64,000 nt of DNA from Ignavibacteria bacterium (GTDB taxonomy: Bacteria; Bacteroidota; Ignavibacteria; Kapaibacteriales; UBA961). The notes below the pieces were generated by a model. The model made no database searches. It was not told the origin of the DNA and saw only the letters and a program-made list of their open reading frames with translations. Shown piece by piece: positions 1-8,667 of this stretch (position 1 is its first letter; the number at the start of each line of letters is the position of its first letter). Position numbers and translations under genes: made by a program. Location of the stretch: contig JADJXV010000015.1 in the NCBI GenBank assembly GCA_016720145.1, positions 36,573 through 100,572 on the forward strand, written 5' to 3'.

Positions 1-177
1 GAAATAATCGACGACAACTGTAAATCCGAGTATGAGAATATACACCGGCACAAATGCCATATAAAAATAGCAACTACAGGCGAGAAGCAGCATCCAGCGC
101 TTACTGTGCTCAAGTGAAAAATAGAAAGCTGTAATGACTATGAAAAATAGGAGAAAATGTAGGGAGTTAAAAAGCAT
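1..177 (-). CDS. MBOAT-family O-acyltransferase (AlgI-like), N-terminal part only
   Basis: Only the first 59 codons are in the window; the gene runs off the left edge. The reverse strand reads an ATG at 175-177 followed by a very hydrophobic stretch with the pattern SLEHSKRW and CYFYMAFVPVYILILGF, which I recognise as the conserved N-terminus of membrane-bound O-acyltransferases of the AlgI/DltB type. These integral membrane proteins transfer acetyl groups to exported polysaccharides. The family match is from memory of the motif. The partner acetyltransferase genes cannot be seen. Confidence 0.7.
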   Translation of the reverse strand, partial: MLFNSLHFLLFFIVITAFYFSLEHSKRWMLLLACSCYFYMAFVPVYILILGFTVVVDYF

Positions 178-418
178 ACGCTAATCATACGGTCATTGTG
201 AAAGTAGAAATATTGAGTAAATATCTACCGGGTAAGAAGTTGCGATAACACCGAAATTAATATTGCAGAAATGTAGTAACAAGAAACGACTTCAAAATTA
301 ACTTTTTTTGTTTACTCTCTTGGGAATTTCTGTTATGTTACAATAATTAAAGAGTAAAGAATTCATGATTATGATCAGAATGCTATTGTATGAATTCATG
401 AATATATCGACCAAAGTA
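178..418. other. Intergenic, AT-rich, no gene seen
   Basis: Upstream region of the MBOAT gene. I see no coding sequence; it runs into the repeat array that follows. Confidence 0.5.
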
Positions 419-642
419 TACCACCCATTACGGTGAAAGAATACCATCTATTACTGTGAAAATATACCACTCATTACAGTAAAATTATAGTACCCATTAC
501 GGTAAAAGTATACCACCCATTATGGTGAAACTGACCACCTATTACGGTGAAACTGACCACCTATTACGGTGAAACTGACCACCTATTACGGTGAAACTGA
601 CCACCCATTATGGTGAAAGTATACCACTCATTCTGGTGAAAG
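419..642. repeat. Array of ten ~22-23-bp repeats, IS21-end-like
   Basis: Ten head-to-tail units with consensus ACCACCYATTACGGTGAAA plus CTG or GTAT. The central units are nearly identical and have a 22-bp period; the outer ones are diverged with a 23-bp period. The array at 19186-19362 has the same motif on the opposite strand. Repeated ~20-bp transposase-binding sites at the termini are typical of IS21-family elements, but no istA/istB genes are in the window, so the IS21 assignment is inference. Confidence 0.7.
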
Positions 643-762
643 GTTGAACTTGCCCAAAGAAGAACCAGAGGATTCCAAAATATGATTGATTTAAAATATT
701 ATTCACTTCAATGCAGGTAAGCTAAAATTCAATTACTCACTCTATCCCTTAAAGAGCCAAAT

Positions 763-1544
763 CTAAATTTTCTTCTTCAAGTCTTTATAGAATTTCGCTA
801 AATCTCGTATCAGTATCCCATTCGTAACGGATAATGCATCCTGCCAACTGAATACCATTGAGCTGTTGGTTTGTCTATTCACTGCTTTCCCACCATATAC
901 GATAACACTATCAAACATACTATACTTGCTTAGCTTTTGCCAATGCTCCATTCCTCTAAAATCTATCTCTAATTCAGTCGTGCTAAATGGCTGGAAATCG
1001 ATTGCCCGAAGCTTACCGCCATGTTCAATCAGACAATCAACTTCCTTCCCTCGAAGATCTCGCCAAAAATATAAGGATGATGCAGATTCTCCTCGATGAT
1101 AGAATGACTTCACAATCTCATTCAAAAGATAATTCTCCGCTATCATTTTGAATGCTTCATGTTGGTCAAGTTCATTTGCCTCTTTAATTTCTAATAGGTA
1201 GCACAAAAGTCCGGTATCATAGAAATAGAGCTTCGGTACTTTTACCACACGCTTGCCGAAACTTTCAGGGTGAGGTGGTAAACGGTACACCATATATCCC
1301 TTCTCTAATACTTCCAACCATGCCTTTGCAGTATTGGCTGCGATGCCACACGCTTTCGCAATCGCCGCAAGGTTGAGCAACTGCCCAACTCGCTTCGCAC
1401 ACTCCTTCATAAACAACAAAAATGTTGATGTATCCTCAATACTTTTCAATTGAAGTACATCTTGCTCGATATAACTATGAATATATTGCGAAAACTGATG
1501 GTTCGATGTAGGAACTACACGAAATAACATCCGGTGATAACCAC
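763..1544 (-). pseudogene. AAA ATPase with DUF4143, C-terminal part, cut off by IS3 insertion
   Basis: C-terminal half of an ATP-binding protein whose N-terminal half is at 2962-3419. It contains the helical segment that follows the ATPase core (SYIEQDVLQLKSI), a winged-helix-like part (LAAIAKACGIAANTAKAWLE) and a DUF4143 nuclease-like end (FWRDLRGKEVDCLIEHGG). Removing the IS element and one copy of its CCAC target duplication restores one frame across the conserved WLGGYHRML junction, giving a protein of about 411 residues. This is a common orphan ATPase family, sometimes linked to toxin-antitoxin or defence loci. Its function here is unknown. Confidence 0.8.
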
Positions 1545-1557
1545 TGTACCAAACCCC

Positions 1558-2574
1558 TTAAAACTGGACAGAAATTCTACTTTTGATATTTGTTGAAATT
1601 TGTCCATTATTGAGAGTTGTTTCGAATGTGTTTAGGTCTGTATTTTCTTCACTATAGTTGTAGTATGAGTTAGTAGATAGAATTGATGAATCTTTGGGTA
1701 CGCAAAGATACTTTGCATCGACTCCTAGAGCAAATGCGAACTTGAAAGGGCTTGTATAACCAACACCTGAATGGATTCGTTCAGAACAATAAAAGCTCAC
1801 AAACCGGTGCATTGTATCTTTGGCTTCTTTCAAATCTTTAAACTCATATGACCTACATATAGTACGCTCGATGATGCTATGATAGGATTCAATATGACCA
1901 TTCTGCTCCGGTGTTGCCAGATGGCAGAATTCGTGAATTACGTTCATTTCTTTGAGATAATCCCGTACAAGTTGAGCTTCAAATTGACTACCGTTATCTG
2001 TGCGAACCGTGATCGTTTCCGGAAGTTTCCAGCGCGTAAATATTTGTGCAAGTAGTTTTATAACATCATACTTTTGAATGCGATCCTGTAGTATCCAGCC
2101 GAGAACAATTCGCGTTTTGACATCGATAACCGTCAGCATGAGAGCATTGCGATCCTCTCCGGCGATGTACATGTATTTGATATCGAATTCCCAAAATGAG
2201 AACGGTTTGTCTGCGATAGGAACGCAATTATTAACCCATAGTTTATTCTTCGGAAGACGGCTCACCGGCTTGTAGAGAAGTCGATGTTTTTTCATTAATC
2301 GATACATTTTCTTAGGATTAATGATATAGCCATACTTCTGGCGTAGATGATGAGTCATCTTTAGGTAACCGTAATCGATAAATTCGATGCCAAGTTCCGC
2401 TTTGATTATTGCGACCACATCACTATCGCAAATGCTTTCACCGGAAGTCTTAAGCGTATGCGTTGTAATCCGTCTGCCTTTAGGAGCATTGCTACTCTGA
2501 TAGTAATACACGCTACGTGGCAGAGAAAGTATAGAAAGTACAGTTGTAGCTTTATGCCCTTGATTAATATACAT
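1558..2574 (-). CDS. IS3-family transposase OrfB (DDE integrase domain)
   Basis: 338-aa catalytic subunit. The N-terminus carries the HTH_21-like segment (IKAELGIEFIDYGYLKMTHHL). The rve core shows the DDE residues in WEFDIKYMY (first Asp), VRTDNGSQFEAQ (second Asp) and PEQNGHIESYHS (Glu). OrfB lies in the -1 frame relative to OrfA. On the coding strand an A8 run (2619-2612) near the end of OrfA is the likely programmed frameshift site that makes OrfAB. The ATG at 2574 lies 5 bases past the OrfA stop, so independent initiation is also possible. Confidence 0.93.
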   Translation of the reverse strand: MYINQGHKATTVLSILSLPRSVYYYQSSNAPKGRRITTHTLKTSGESICDSDVVAIIKAELGIEFIDYGYLKMTHHLRQKYGYIINPKKMYRLMKKHRLLYKPVSRLPKNKLWVNNCVPIADKPFSFWEFDIKYMYIAGEDRNALMLTVIDVKTRIVLGWILQDRIQKYDVIKLLAQIFTRWKLPETITVRTDNGSQFEAQLVRDYLKEMNVIHEFCHLATPEQNGHIESYHSIIERTICRSYEFKDLKEAKDTMHRFVSFYCSERIHSGVGYTSPFKFAFALGVDAKYLCVPKDSSILSTNSYYNYSEENTDLNTFETTLNNGQISTNIKSRISVQF

Positions 2575-2579
2575 TTGTG

Positions 2580-2894
2580 CTACCTCGCGTCGTTCTTGTG
2601 TCGTACAAGAGTTTTTTTTAAAAGCTCATCTTTGATGCGGATCGTGAGCTCTTTCTCAGCCACGAGTTCTTTGAGCATACGTATCTCTGCTTCGAGTTTC
2701 TTGACGTCAGGACTCGTTCTGATATAAGCAGACTTCAGACCTGCTTCGCCCGACGTGAGATACTTCTGACGCCATTCATAAAGTGTATTGCCGAATATCT
2801 GATGTTTGCGAATGGTCGCTGTTACCCCAGATTCATCAGCTTCTTTGAGTATAGCGAGTTTCTGTTCAACTGTCCAACTGCGTTTCGTCTTCAT
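2580..2894 (-). CDS. IS3-family transposase OrfA (HTH)
   Basis: 104-aa protein starting MKTKRSWTVEQKLAILKEA, the HTH_Tnp_1 fold that binds the IS ends. It is followed by a leucine-zipper-like coiled coil (LEAEIRMLKELVAEKELTI) used for multimerisation. It ends just after a CTT TTA AAA AAA slippery sequence that would shift ribosomes into OrfB. Length is normal for IS3 OrfA. Confidence 0.93.
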   Translation of the reverse strand: MKTKRSWTVEQKLAILKEADESGVTATIRKHQIFGNTLYEWRQKYLTSGEAGLKSAYIRTSPDVKKLEAEIRMLKELVAEKELTIRIKDELLKKTLVRHKNDAR

Positions 2895-2961
2895 AAAATT
2901 CTCCTATTTTTGATTGCAAAATAAGTAGAATTTTTGTCCAGGCATTTAAGGGGCTACGACA

Positions 2962-3419
2962 CCACCTAACCAACAAGCCTTTGATAAACTCTGCTTTTCA
3001 GTCTTAAAATTCGGTAGTTCTTCGTTCGCTATTGGTAAAAGTGTATAGCTTTTGACACGATCTGCAAGGTTTTCCGGTAGTAGCGATTTGGTATCTAACT
3101 TCTGAGAAGATATCAGGATAAGACGATTGTTTGGGTTCGCATCTATGTGAGATGCAAGATGGTCAAACAGTTGGGGAACACGGTGTACATCATTTATTAT
3201 CACATAGTCCCGACAGCCATTCAAAAATGCAATTGGATCTCGTTGAGCCTTCAGCCGGAGCTCCGGATCTTCAAAAGTTAATACATATGCTCCTTTTTTT
3301 TCAAAAACATATCTTGCCACCGTTTTTTTGCCTGAATTTCGAGGACCTGTAAGAATTACAACAGGAAATCGTTGTAATGAGTGGTCAATTTGGGGTAAAA
3401 GCGTTCGTAGGACGTACAT
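2962..3419 (-). pseudogene. AAA ATPase N-terminal part, interrupted by IS3
   Basis: N-terminal half of the ATPase continued at 763-1544. It has a P-loop-type segment (VVILTGPRNSGKKTVARYVF; Walker A GPRNSGKK), a Walker B-like YVIINDVHRVPQL, and a sensor-1-like LILISSQ. The Walker B acidic pair is ND rather than the usual DE, which is a mild deviation. As it stands, translation runs into IS sequence and stops after four foreign residues, so the product should be non-functional. Confidence 0.85.
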
Positions 3420-3863
3420 ATAAGTGCATAAAGTGTGATAATGTGCAATGCGATTTCATAATTGTACAGCAGCTTTTGGAATTATTGAATTTTACTGCTT
3501 TTTCGATGTATAAATCTGATTTGATGAGAATTTTAGGCGATTTAATTCCGTTCTATACCTACATTCAGGTGAAATAGAGTGAGGTAACATCTTGCTAAAT
3601 AAGAACGGTATTGTTTATTTTGCGGAATCTGCATTCAGATTGCATAATTGTGCAAAATGCTAGCTAATTATTCTATTGTCAACGAAAATTCGTCCTCAGA
3701 ACAGCTCGAAAATTCACGGGCAGCTCCAATTTTTGGGAATTCGCCTCACTTATTCGACTGAATTTGTGAATTTTTAAAAACCATTGTACAAATGTGCAAT
3801 AGCATTGCACATTTGATCGGAAATTCAGCTTTTTAGTGGTCTCTACTAGTGGTCAATTGCACA
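3420..3863. promoter_or_regulatory. Promoter/operator region with repeated ATTGTGCAAT-type palindromes
   Basis: Between the HTH gene and the ATPase gene, both leftward. It holds a perfect inverted repeat at 3791-3813 (AATGTGCAAT, 3-base spacer, ATTGCACATT) and related half-sites near 3441, 3642, 3782 and 3854. The cluster looks like a set of operators for a dimeric regulator; the adjacent 75-aa HTH protein is the obvious candidate. No gene seen in this stretch. Confidence 0.5.
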
Positions 3864-4091
3864 TCATGCACGTGGTGGGTGTAATCTCTTCCATTCTGAC
3901 CGCAATTCTTGGTACAATCCCTTCGTTATTATGCGCTCAAGCATCAAAATGTAGATGCCTTTCACCTCTGCATCGTAACTTACCCATCGTTGGACGGTAC
4001 TCACCGACCTTTTGCCGATACTTTCAGCAAATTTGGCGTACGTTAACCCTGATTTTTGTAAAATGAACCCTAATTCACGTCCATTCATCAT
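3864..4091 (-). CDS. Small helix-turn-helix regulator
   Basis: 75-aa basic protein of Cro/XRE character: ELGFILQKSGLTYAKFAESIGKRSVSTVQRWV reads as helix-turn-helix, with LTYAKFAESIG as the positioning helix and VSTVQRWV as the recognition helix. A good Shine-Dalgarno (AAGGTGAT) precedes the tandem ATG ATG start. It lies just upstream of palindromic sites and of the interrupted ATPase on the same strand, so it probably regulates itself and that gene. No database call can be made. Confidence 0.7.
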   Translation of the reverse strand: MMNGRELGFILQKSGLTYAKFAESIGKRSVSTVQRWVSYDAEVKGIYILMLERIITKGLYQELRSEWKRLHPPRA

Positions 4092-4461
4092 GTGATCACC
4101 TTCAAATTAGTAAAATTTCTGTGTTTCTGTCTGTAAAACTGTGTTTTTTGACCATATTTTTTGCCCGAAAGTGTCGAATCAGTTTCATTTGCACTGCTCG
4201 TGAATGTAGGATCAGTGTCATATCAGTGTTATTTGCATGTTGAAAAAATCCTGATTTTATGCGATATTTCAATTTCTGCTCAAACCAAGCCCTAAATAGT
4301 GCCTTTTTTCACAATTTTTTAGCCACTTTTATAATGATTTTCCTGCAATATAGGGCTTATTCGGCATACCATGAAATAATTTCCGGCTTTTCTGGGGTCT
4401 GGAACGGATAAAACACTGTTTGAGTGTTATAGAGATGAGGGATTTTAAAGAATTTTAAACA

Positions 4462-4650
4462 CTACACTAAGCTATTCGCCAATAATTCCGCTTGCTTCAG
4501 AACCGTTTCTACTGCCTTGGCTTACTTTTTCGGTAGATAATCATACTTCTTAAGGGTGCATTTGACTATAACCAAGAGTTTTAACAGTACATTCGCGGAT
4601 TGTCAAATCAATCGTGGCGTTCTTGAGAATTTTATCTGATAACTCTTGGA
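4462..4650 (-). pseudogene. Relic of a type I restriction HsdR C-terminus
   Basis: The reverse strand carries two short reading-frame pieces that together resemble the end of HsdR: ELSDKILKNATIDLTIRE, then after stops and a frame change KKYDYLPKK and AVETVLKQAELLANSLV. This recalls the HsdR pattern with a tyrosine-glycine-tyrosine-proline-proline motif followed by a VLEQAE helix. It is too short and broken to be functional. The call is from pattern memory. The rest of 4092-4981 has no gene apart from the repeat remnant at 4668-4712. Confidence 0.4.
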
Positions 4651-4667
4651 TAATAAATGCTAATTGT

Positions 4668-4712
4668 GGATATTCCGGAGAAATTATACCACCTCTTCCG
4701 GAGAAACTATTC
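4668..4712. repeat. Two-unit remnant of IS21-end-like 23-bp repeat
   Basis: Two units (GGATATTCCGGAGAAATTATA and CCACCTCTTCCGGAGAAACT) match the spacing and the CCACC...CGG.GAAA pattern of the arrays at 419-642 and 19186-19362. They lie about 270 bp before the reverse transcriptase start, in the same orientation as the single unit at 8310-8332 after that gene. Confidence 0.45.
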
Positions 4713-4981
4713 TACTTCAATTGTCCACAATACTGATCATAGAAAAATAGCAAAGTACTTCATTGTAATTATCTATTTTTGTGGTGAGATGGAGTATTTA
4801 GAATTAGGAAATATGGAAGTATGTTTGTATTTAATGCGATATCCATAGGGTTATATAAGACAATACATAACAAACATCTAATTAGATTACTAAAATAATA
4901 AGATGCAAAATTTAAGTTTAGACTTTCCAACTTATTTATCTAAATTTTTAATATTTTACATGAAATGGTCAATTAGAATTA

Positions 4982-7900
4982 ATGAAAAATGAAATAACCG
5001 AATTTGATGTCGAACTGGCTTACAGAAAGCTAAAGTCATATATCTATTATGACAATTACGACCTTTTCTCAAAAGCAAAGATTGCTGATTTTGAAACAGA
5101 CAACCTCAATACGGAGTATTCAGAAGATATTTTTGACTTAGCAACCAATATTAGTAATAAAATAAGAAAAATATTCGATACAATTATAGAACCTATAGCA
5201 AGTGAAAACAGCTTCTTCAAAAATAAAATAGATAAGATTTCAGTTAACATTCTACCAAAATCACTTGACCCCATAACTGAAGAGCCAGGCAATATTTACA
5301 CTAATAAATATCCTATTGAAAACTATGAAGTATCACGATTAACTTTTTTCTTAGACGCAGACATAGAACTCCTTATAATTTCAGTGCTATGGCTTTTGAA
5401 AATTGGTTGCAAATTAGAACACAATCTTTATGATAAGGCATATGCCAACAGGCTAACTTTAGGAAACAATAAAAAAGTAACAGAAGGACTACGTTTGTTT
5501 AAACCATATTTCAACCAGTATCAAAAGTGGAGGAATGAAGCAATCGATAAAGTTGAGGAATTAATTGAAAAAAAAGAGGATGCTGCAATTATCAATCTCG
5601 ACATCCAAAATTTTTTTTATAACGCAACAATTTCCGAAAAAAAGTTAAACGAAGCTGTAGGTAAACTTGAAGGTCCATTGCTAGAGCTTCACAAAATATT
5701 TATTCAGATTAACAGAGAGTATACAAAAAGAATAAGTAGATACCAATATATTGACAATGACTATAACAAAATCCTGGAAAATAAAGAGTTTGTTCTGCCT
5801 ATTGGCTTACCAACATCATACGTGCTTGCAAATTGGTATATGGACAATTTTGACAAGAGAATACTTCAAGAAGTCAAACCAATATATTACAGTCGCTATG
5901 TTGACGACATTTTAATAGTTTTAAATAATCCTGACTTTGAAAAAAAGAATCAAGCGGAAGAATGCGATGCTATTGATAAAACAAAAAGACCAAAACTAAA
6001 AGTAAGCAAGACAGATGAATTTATTTTAAAAGAACTAAGCCCAATAATTGAAGTAGAATTAATACAAAATCAAGAAAAAGACGGACAAGAATATTTTTTC
6101 AAAATAGTATGTGAGGGATATGAACATCTAAAAATTCAAACCGAGAAAACATTTCTTTACTTGATTGATGCAAACGAAAGTACACACTTCATTGATAGAT
6201 TAAAAAAAAGACTAAAAGAAAACTCAAGTGAATTTCGTGACTTGCCTAATGAAAGTGAAGAATTTCCAGATTACAACGAAGAGACTTTTGAAGCTGTGCT
6301 AAGTGGGAAAGGGAAAAAATCAGATAAGATATTAGGACTAAGAAACTCAAAGTTTGTTTTGACTGTCTACTTGGCAAACAAAATTTTTGCAGCACTCAAG
6401 CACCAAGTAACATTCAACGAACAAGAATCAAAAAGAATTGTTTCATTTTTCAAAGGAGCTAATTGCATTGACTACTTTCAATTATGGGAACGAATCATAG
6501 TTTATTTGTTAGTACATAATGATAAGAGAGGTTTTTTTCAATTTTACACTAACACAATTAAGGACATCATAAAGTTGAAATTTACTGAAAACATCATTGA
6601 TTCTAGCTACAGTGAAGCAATGATAAAAGGTTGTTTATTGCACTATTTGAAAACTGCAACAGAATTAGCATTTGCATTAAAGCCTGAATTTGGTGACAAT
6701 AAACTAATTGACGACATAAAAATTTTTTGGAACCAAAGTAAATTTAAAGATTTTGAAAATTATTTTGACATCAATCAGGATTTTAAATTTATAAAGTTTC
6801 GACGCTCGAATCTTGTAAGAGATAAATACATTTCTCATCCACTCATCAATTACACAAACCTTGCATACAACACTACAATTTCGCTAATTGACATTAACCT
6901 ACCGATTAAGATTGATAACAAGTATAATAATCAGTATCTGTTTAGTGAAGACACTAACAATCTTTCTTTAAACAAAAATATGCAACGGTTTAGTCCAAGA
7001 CTTATAAAGCTTTACGAAGCAACATACTACTATCAATATCAACATACAATTGATACTACCAAAGAAGTTGAAAGTGATTCGATTTTTGTTTATCGGAGCA
7101 ATTCAGAACTTGATCATTTGCACGAGGCATTCGATGTGTTTTATGTCCTTAATTACGACAACCTCTATAAGGATTTACAAGATTCAACAAAAAGAGAAAA
7201 GAAATATATTGAAATTAAAAAAGCTTTTTTCGAAACTAGGAAAAGTAAAGTTAGTTCGTTTGATGGTTTTTCAAACAAAAGAATTATCATCAATGAAGTG
7301 AAGATAAGGAAAGGACACAGTAGTTTTACAAAATGTAAACTGTCTATTGCAAACACTAAATGCAATAACTACTACTTTGAGCAAAGTATTGAGGGCAAGC
7401 CAATCATAAATTCAGAAAGATATAAAACATTCTCAACAATCTTAAATCTTTCCAAAAGTGAAAAAGCAAATCTGCTAGGAATGCCTGAATGTTCCGTTCC
7501 CTATGATTTAGTTCCTACTTTTGCGAAATTCGGAGCAAGAAATAATTTAGCATCCGTCATAGGACTTGAACATTGGAGAGTTGAAAATGTATCTTTCAAT
7601 TTCATCGTTACTATAATTCCAATCAAGATTGATAACACGCCAGATGCAATAGTTTTATATAGGTTAAAAAATCATTACTCGCATGAGGAAGCAAGGCATG
7701 TACTTACGTCAGGTTCGGACTTGAAAGTTCCAGTTCCGGAAGTTTATCGTTACGATCTTATAAACTGGAATAATTTATACTTCACGAATTTTTATTGCTA
7801 CGAATTAGGAAATATACTTCATCGTAGTTTGTTTGTTTCCTTAATAGATTTAGTGATAGCATCCGAATGGAATCCCGACACAAACTATTTTTCAGGAATA

Positions 7901-8200
7901 GTAGAAACAGCATCAAGAGAAATTCACTGTTACTTTATGCAAGTGAACACTTCTGAATTTGGCGACTCACGAATTACATTACCATCGAAGAGCGAAAGTA
8001 AGAACCAAATTCAGATAAAAGGTGGCGAAAATGATACGATATTGATTAGTGAAATTGACATTGCAAAACTTAGAAGATTTCAATACAAGAAATATGACAA
8101 ACAAAAGGAAGACAAATCATTTAAGCCAACACCACCAGACTTCAACCGAAAGAATGTAAAAAAGAGAATGGACAATGAGTTTATATTCGAAATAGAATAA
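4982..8200 (+). CDS. Defence-associated reverse transcriptase with C-terminal nitrilase-like domain (DRT, UG1/UG5-like)
   Basis: 1072 aa. The RT palm shows LDIQNFFYN (first catalytic Asp at 207), LPIGLPTSYVLANWYMD (about 273-289) and YVDD (306-309), all intact. After a long helical middle region the C-terminus carries a nitrilase-type triad: Glu in GMPECSVP (E836), Lys in RLKNHYSHEE (K896), Cys in FYCYELGN (C939). RT-nitrilase fusions are known among the 'unknown group' RTs, and several protect against phage (DRT type 1). No reading-frame damage is visible. AT-rich codon use sets it apart from the housekeeping genes. It is monocistronic, in a defence neighbourhood, and flanked by repeat remnants. 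The exact UG class needs a phylogeny. Confidence 0.85.
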   Translation: MKNEITEFDVELAYRKLKSYIYYDNYDLFSKAKIADFETDNLNTEYSEDIFDLATNISNKIRKIFDTIIEPIASENSFFKNKIDKISVNILPKSLDPITEEPGNIYTNKYPIENYEVSRLTFFLDADIELLIISVLWLLKIGCKLEHNLYDKAYANRLTLGNNKKVTEGLRLFKPYFNQYQKWRNEAIDKVEELIEKKEDAAIINLDIQNFFYNATISEKKLNEAVGKLEGPLLELHKIFIQINREYTKRISRYQYIDNDYNKILENKEFVLPIGLPTSYVLANWYMDNFDKRILQEVKPIYYSRYVDDILIVLNNPDFEKKNQAEECDAIDKTKRPKLKVSKTDEFILKELSPIIEVELIQNQEKDGQEYFFKIVCEGYEHLKIQTEKTFLYLIDANESTHFIDRLKKRLKENSSEFRDLPNESEEFPDYNEETFEAVLSGKGKKSDKILGLRNSKFVLTVYLANKIFAALKHQVTFNEQESKRIVSFFKGANCIDYFQLWERIIVYLLVHNDKRGFFQFYTNTIKDIIKLKFTENIIDSSYSEAMIKGCLLHYLKTATELAFALKPEFGDNKLIDDIKIFWNQSKFKDFENYFDINQDFKFIKFRRSNLVRDKYISHPLINYTNLAYNTTISLIDINLPIKIDNKYNNQYLFSEDTNNLSLNKNMQRFSPRLIKLYEATYYYQYQHTIDTTKEVESDSIFVYRSNSELDHLHEAFDVFYVLNYDNLYKDLQDSTKREKKYIEIKKAFFETRKSKVSSFDGFSNKRIIINEVKIRKGHSSFTKCKLSIANTKCNNYYFEQSIEGKPIINSERYKTFSTILNLSKSEKANLLGMPECSVPYDLVPTFAKFGARNNLASVIGLEHWRVENVSFNFIVTIIPIKIDNTPDAIVLYRLKNHYSHEEARHVLTSGSDLKVPVPEVYRYDLINWNNLYFTNFYCYELGNILHRSLFVSLIDLVIASEWNPDTNYFSGIVETASREIHCYFMQVNTSEFGDSRITLPSKSESKNQIQIKGGENDTILISEIDIAKLRRFQYKKYDKQKEDKSFKPTPPDFNRKNVKKRMDNEFIFEIE

Positions 8201-8213
8201 AGAATTATTAAAA

Positions 8214-8333
8214 ATGACAAAGCATTACCAAGCACAATTAAATTTATTTTCAGCGTACAAAGAGATCGTAGAAAAAATAAGAAATTGGATTCGGTTTTTT
8301 CTAAAAGAGACCATCTATTTCGGTAAAAAGTAG
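8214..8333 (+). CDS. 39-codon ORF after the RT gene, doubtful
   Basis: ATG at 8214, 14 bases after the RT stop, encodes MTKHYQAQLNLFSAYKEIVE and continues to a stop inside a repeat-like motif (8310-8332). It could be a gene truncated by loss of sequence at that repeat, or chance. The remainder of 8201-8667 has no gene that I can support. Confidence 0.25.
   Translation: MTKHYQAQLNLFSAYKEIVEKIRNWIRFFLKETIYFGKK
8310..8332. repeat. Single IS21-end-like unit
   Basis: ACCATCTATTTCGGTAAAAA matches the consensus of the arrays at 419-642 with two or three changes. It lies 110 bp after the RT gene, in the same orientation as the copies at 4668-4712. Confidence 0.4.
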
Positions 8334-8667
8334 TTATTATGTGCTATGGTTAGCTGGGTATTTATGTGAAATGATGCCCAAAAAGCGGCAGAAGATACAA
8401 CTCGAATTAAATTAAGACGAACTTCTATGTAATTCTCAATTCTTGCTCTGAGTTGGAATAGCCTGAGTATGAAGATTGGAAGTGGTTAGATTTTTCCTAC
8501 AATATATTCACTTCTTCACACAAAGTAAACAAAAGAATTCCGTTCGAGGTCTATCTTGGAGAGGTATTTTGCAGAGATAAATTAATAACGCATTTCACTT
8601 AATGTTTACTCTATTATTATCTGAAATTGAGAAGATCATTTAACTATACACTTTAATAATAATAAAT

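Larger units (their letters stand above)
1545..2961 (-). mobile_element. IS3-family insertion sequence, 1417 bp, CCAC target duplication
   Basis: Both ends begin TGT on the outside and share imperfect inverted repeats that include CCCCTTAAA, CTGGACA and AAATTCTACTT. CCAC is duplicated at 1541-1544 and 2962-2965. The element holds orfA and orfB with an A8 slippery run at the junction. It interrupts an ATPase gene, and clean removal restores that reading frame, so the insertion is recent and the boundaries are well supported. Confidence 0.92.

Noticed and set aside
419..642. Plasmid origin iterons
   Set aside because: The period and the inverted partner array at 19.2 kb fit transposon ends better, and no replication initiator gene is present.
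4092..4981. Retron-type non-coding RNA before the reverse transcriptase
   Set aside because: The RT has the UG-type layout with a nitrilase domain, and I found no convincing msr/msd-like long inverted repeat. A different ncRNA cannot be excluded.
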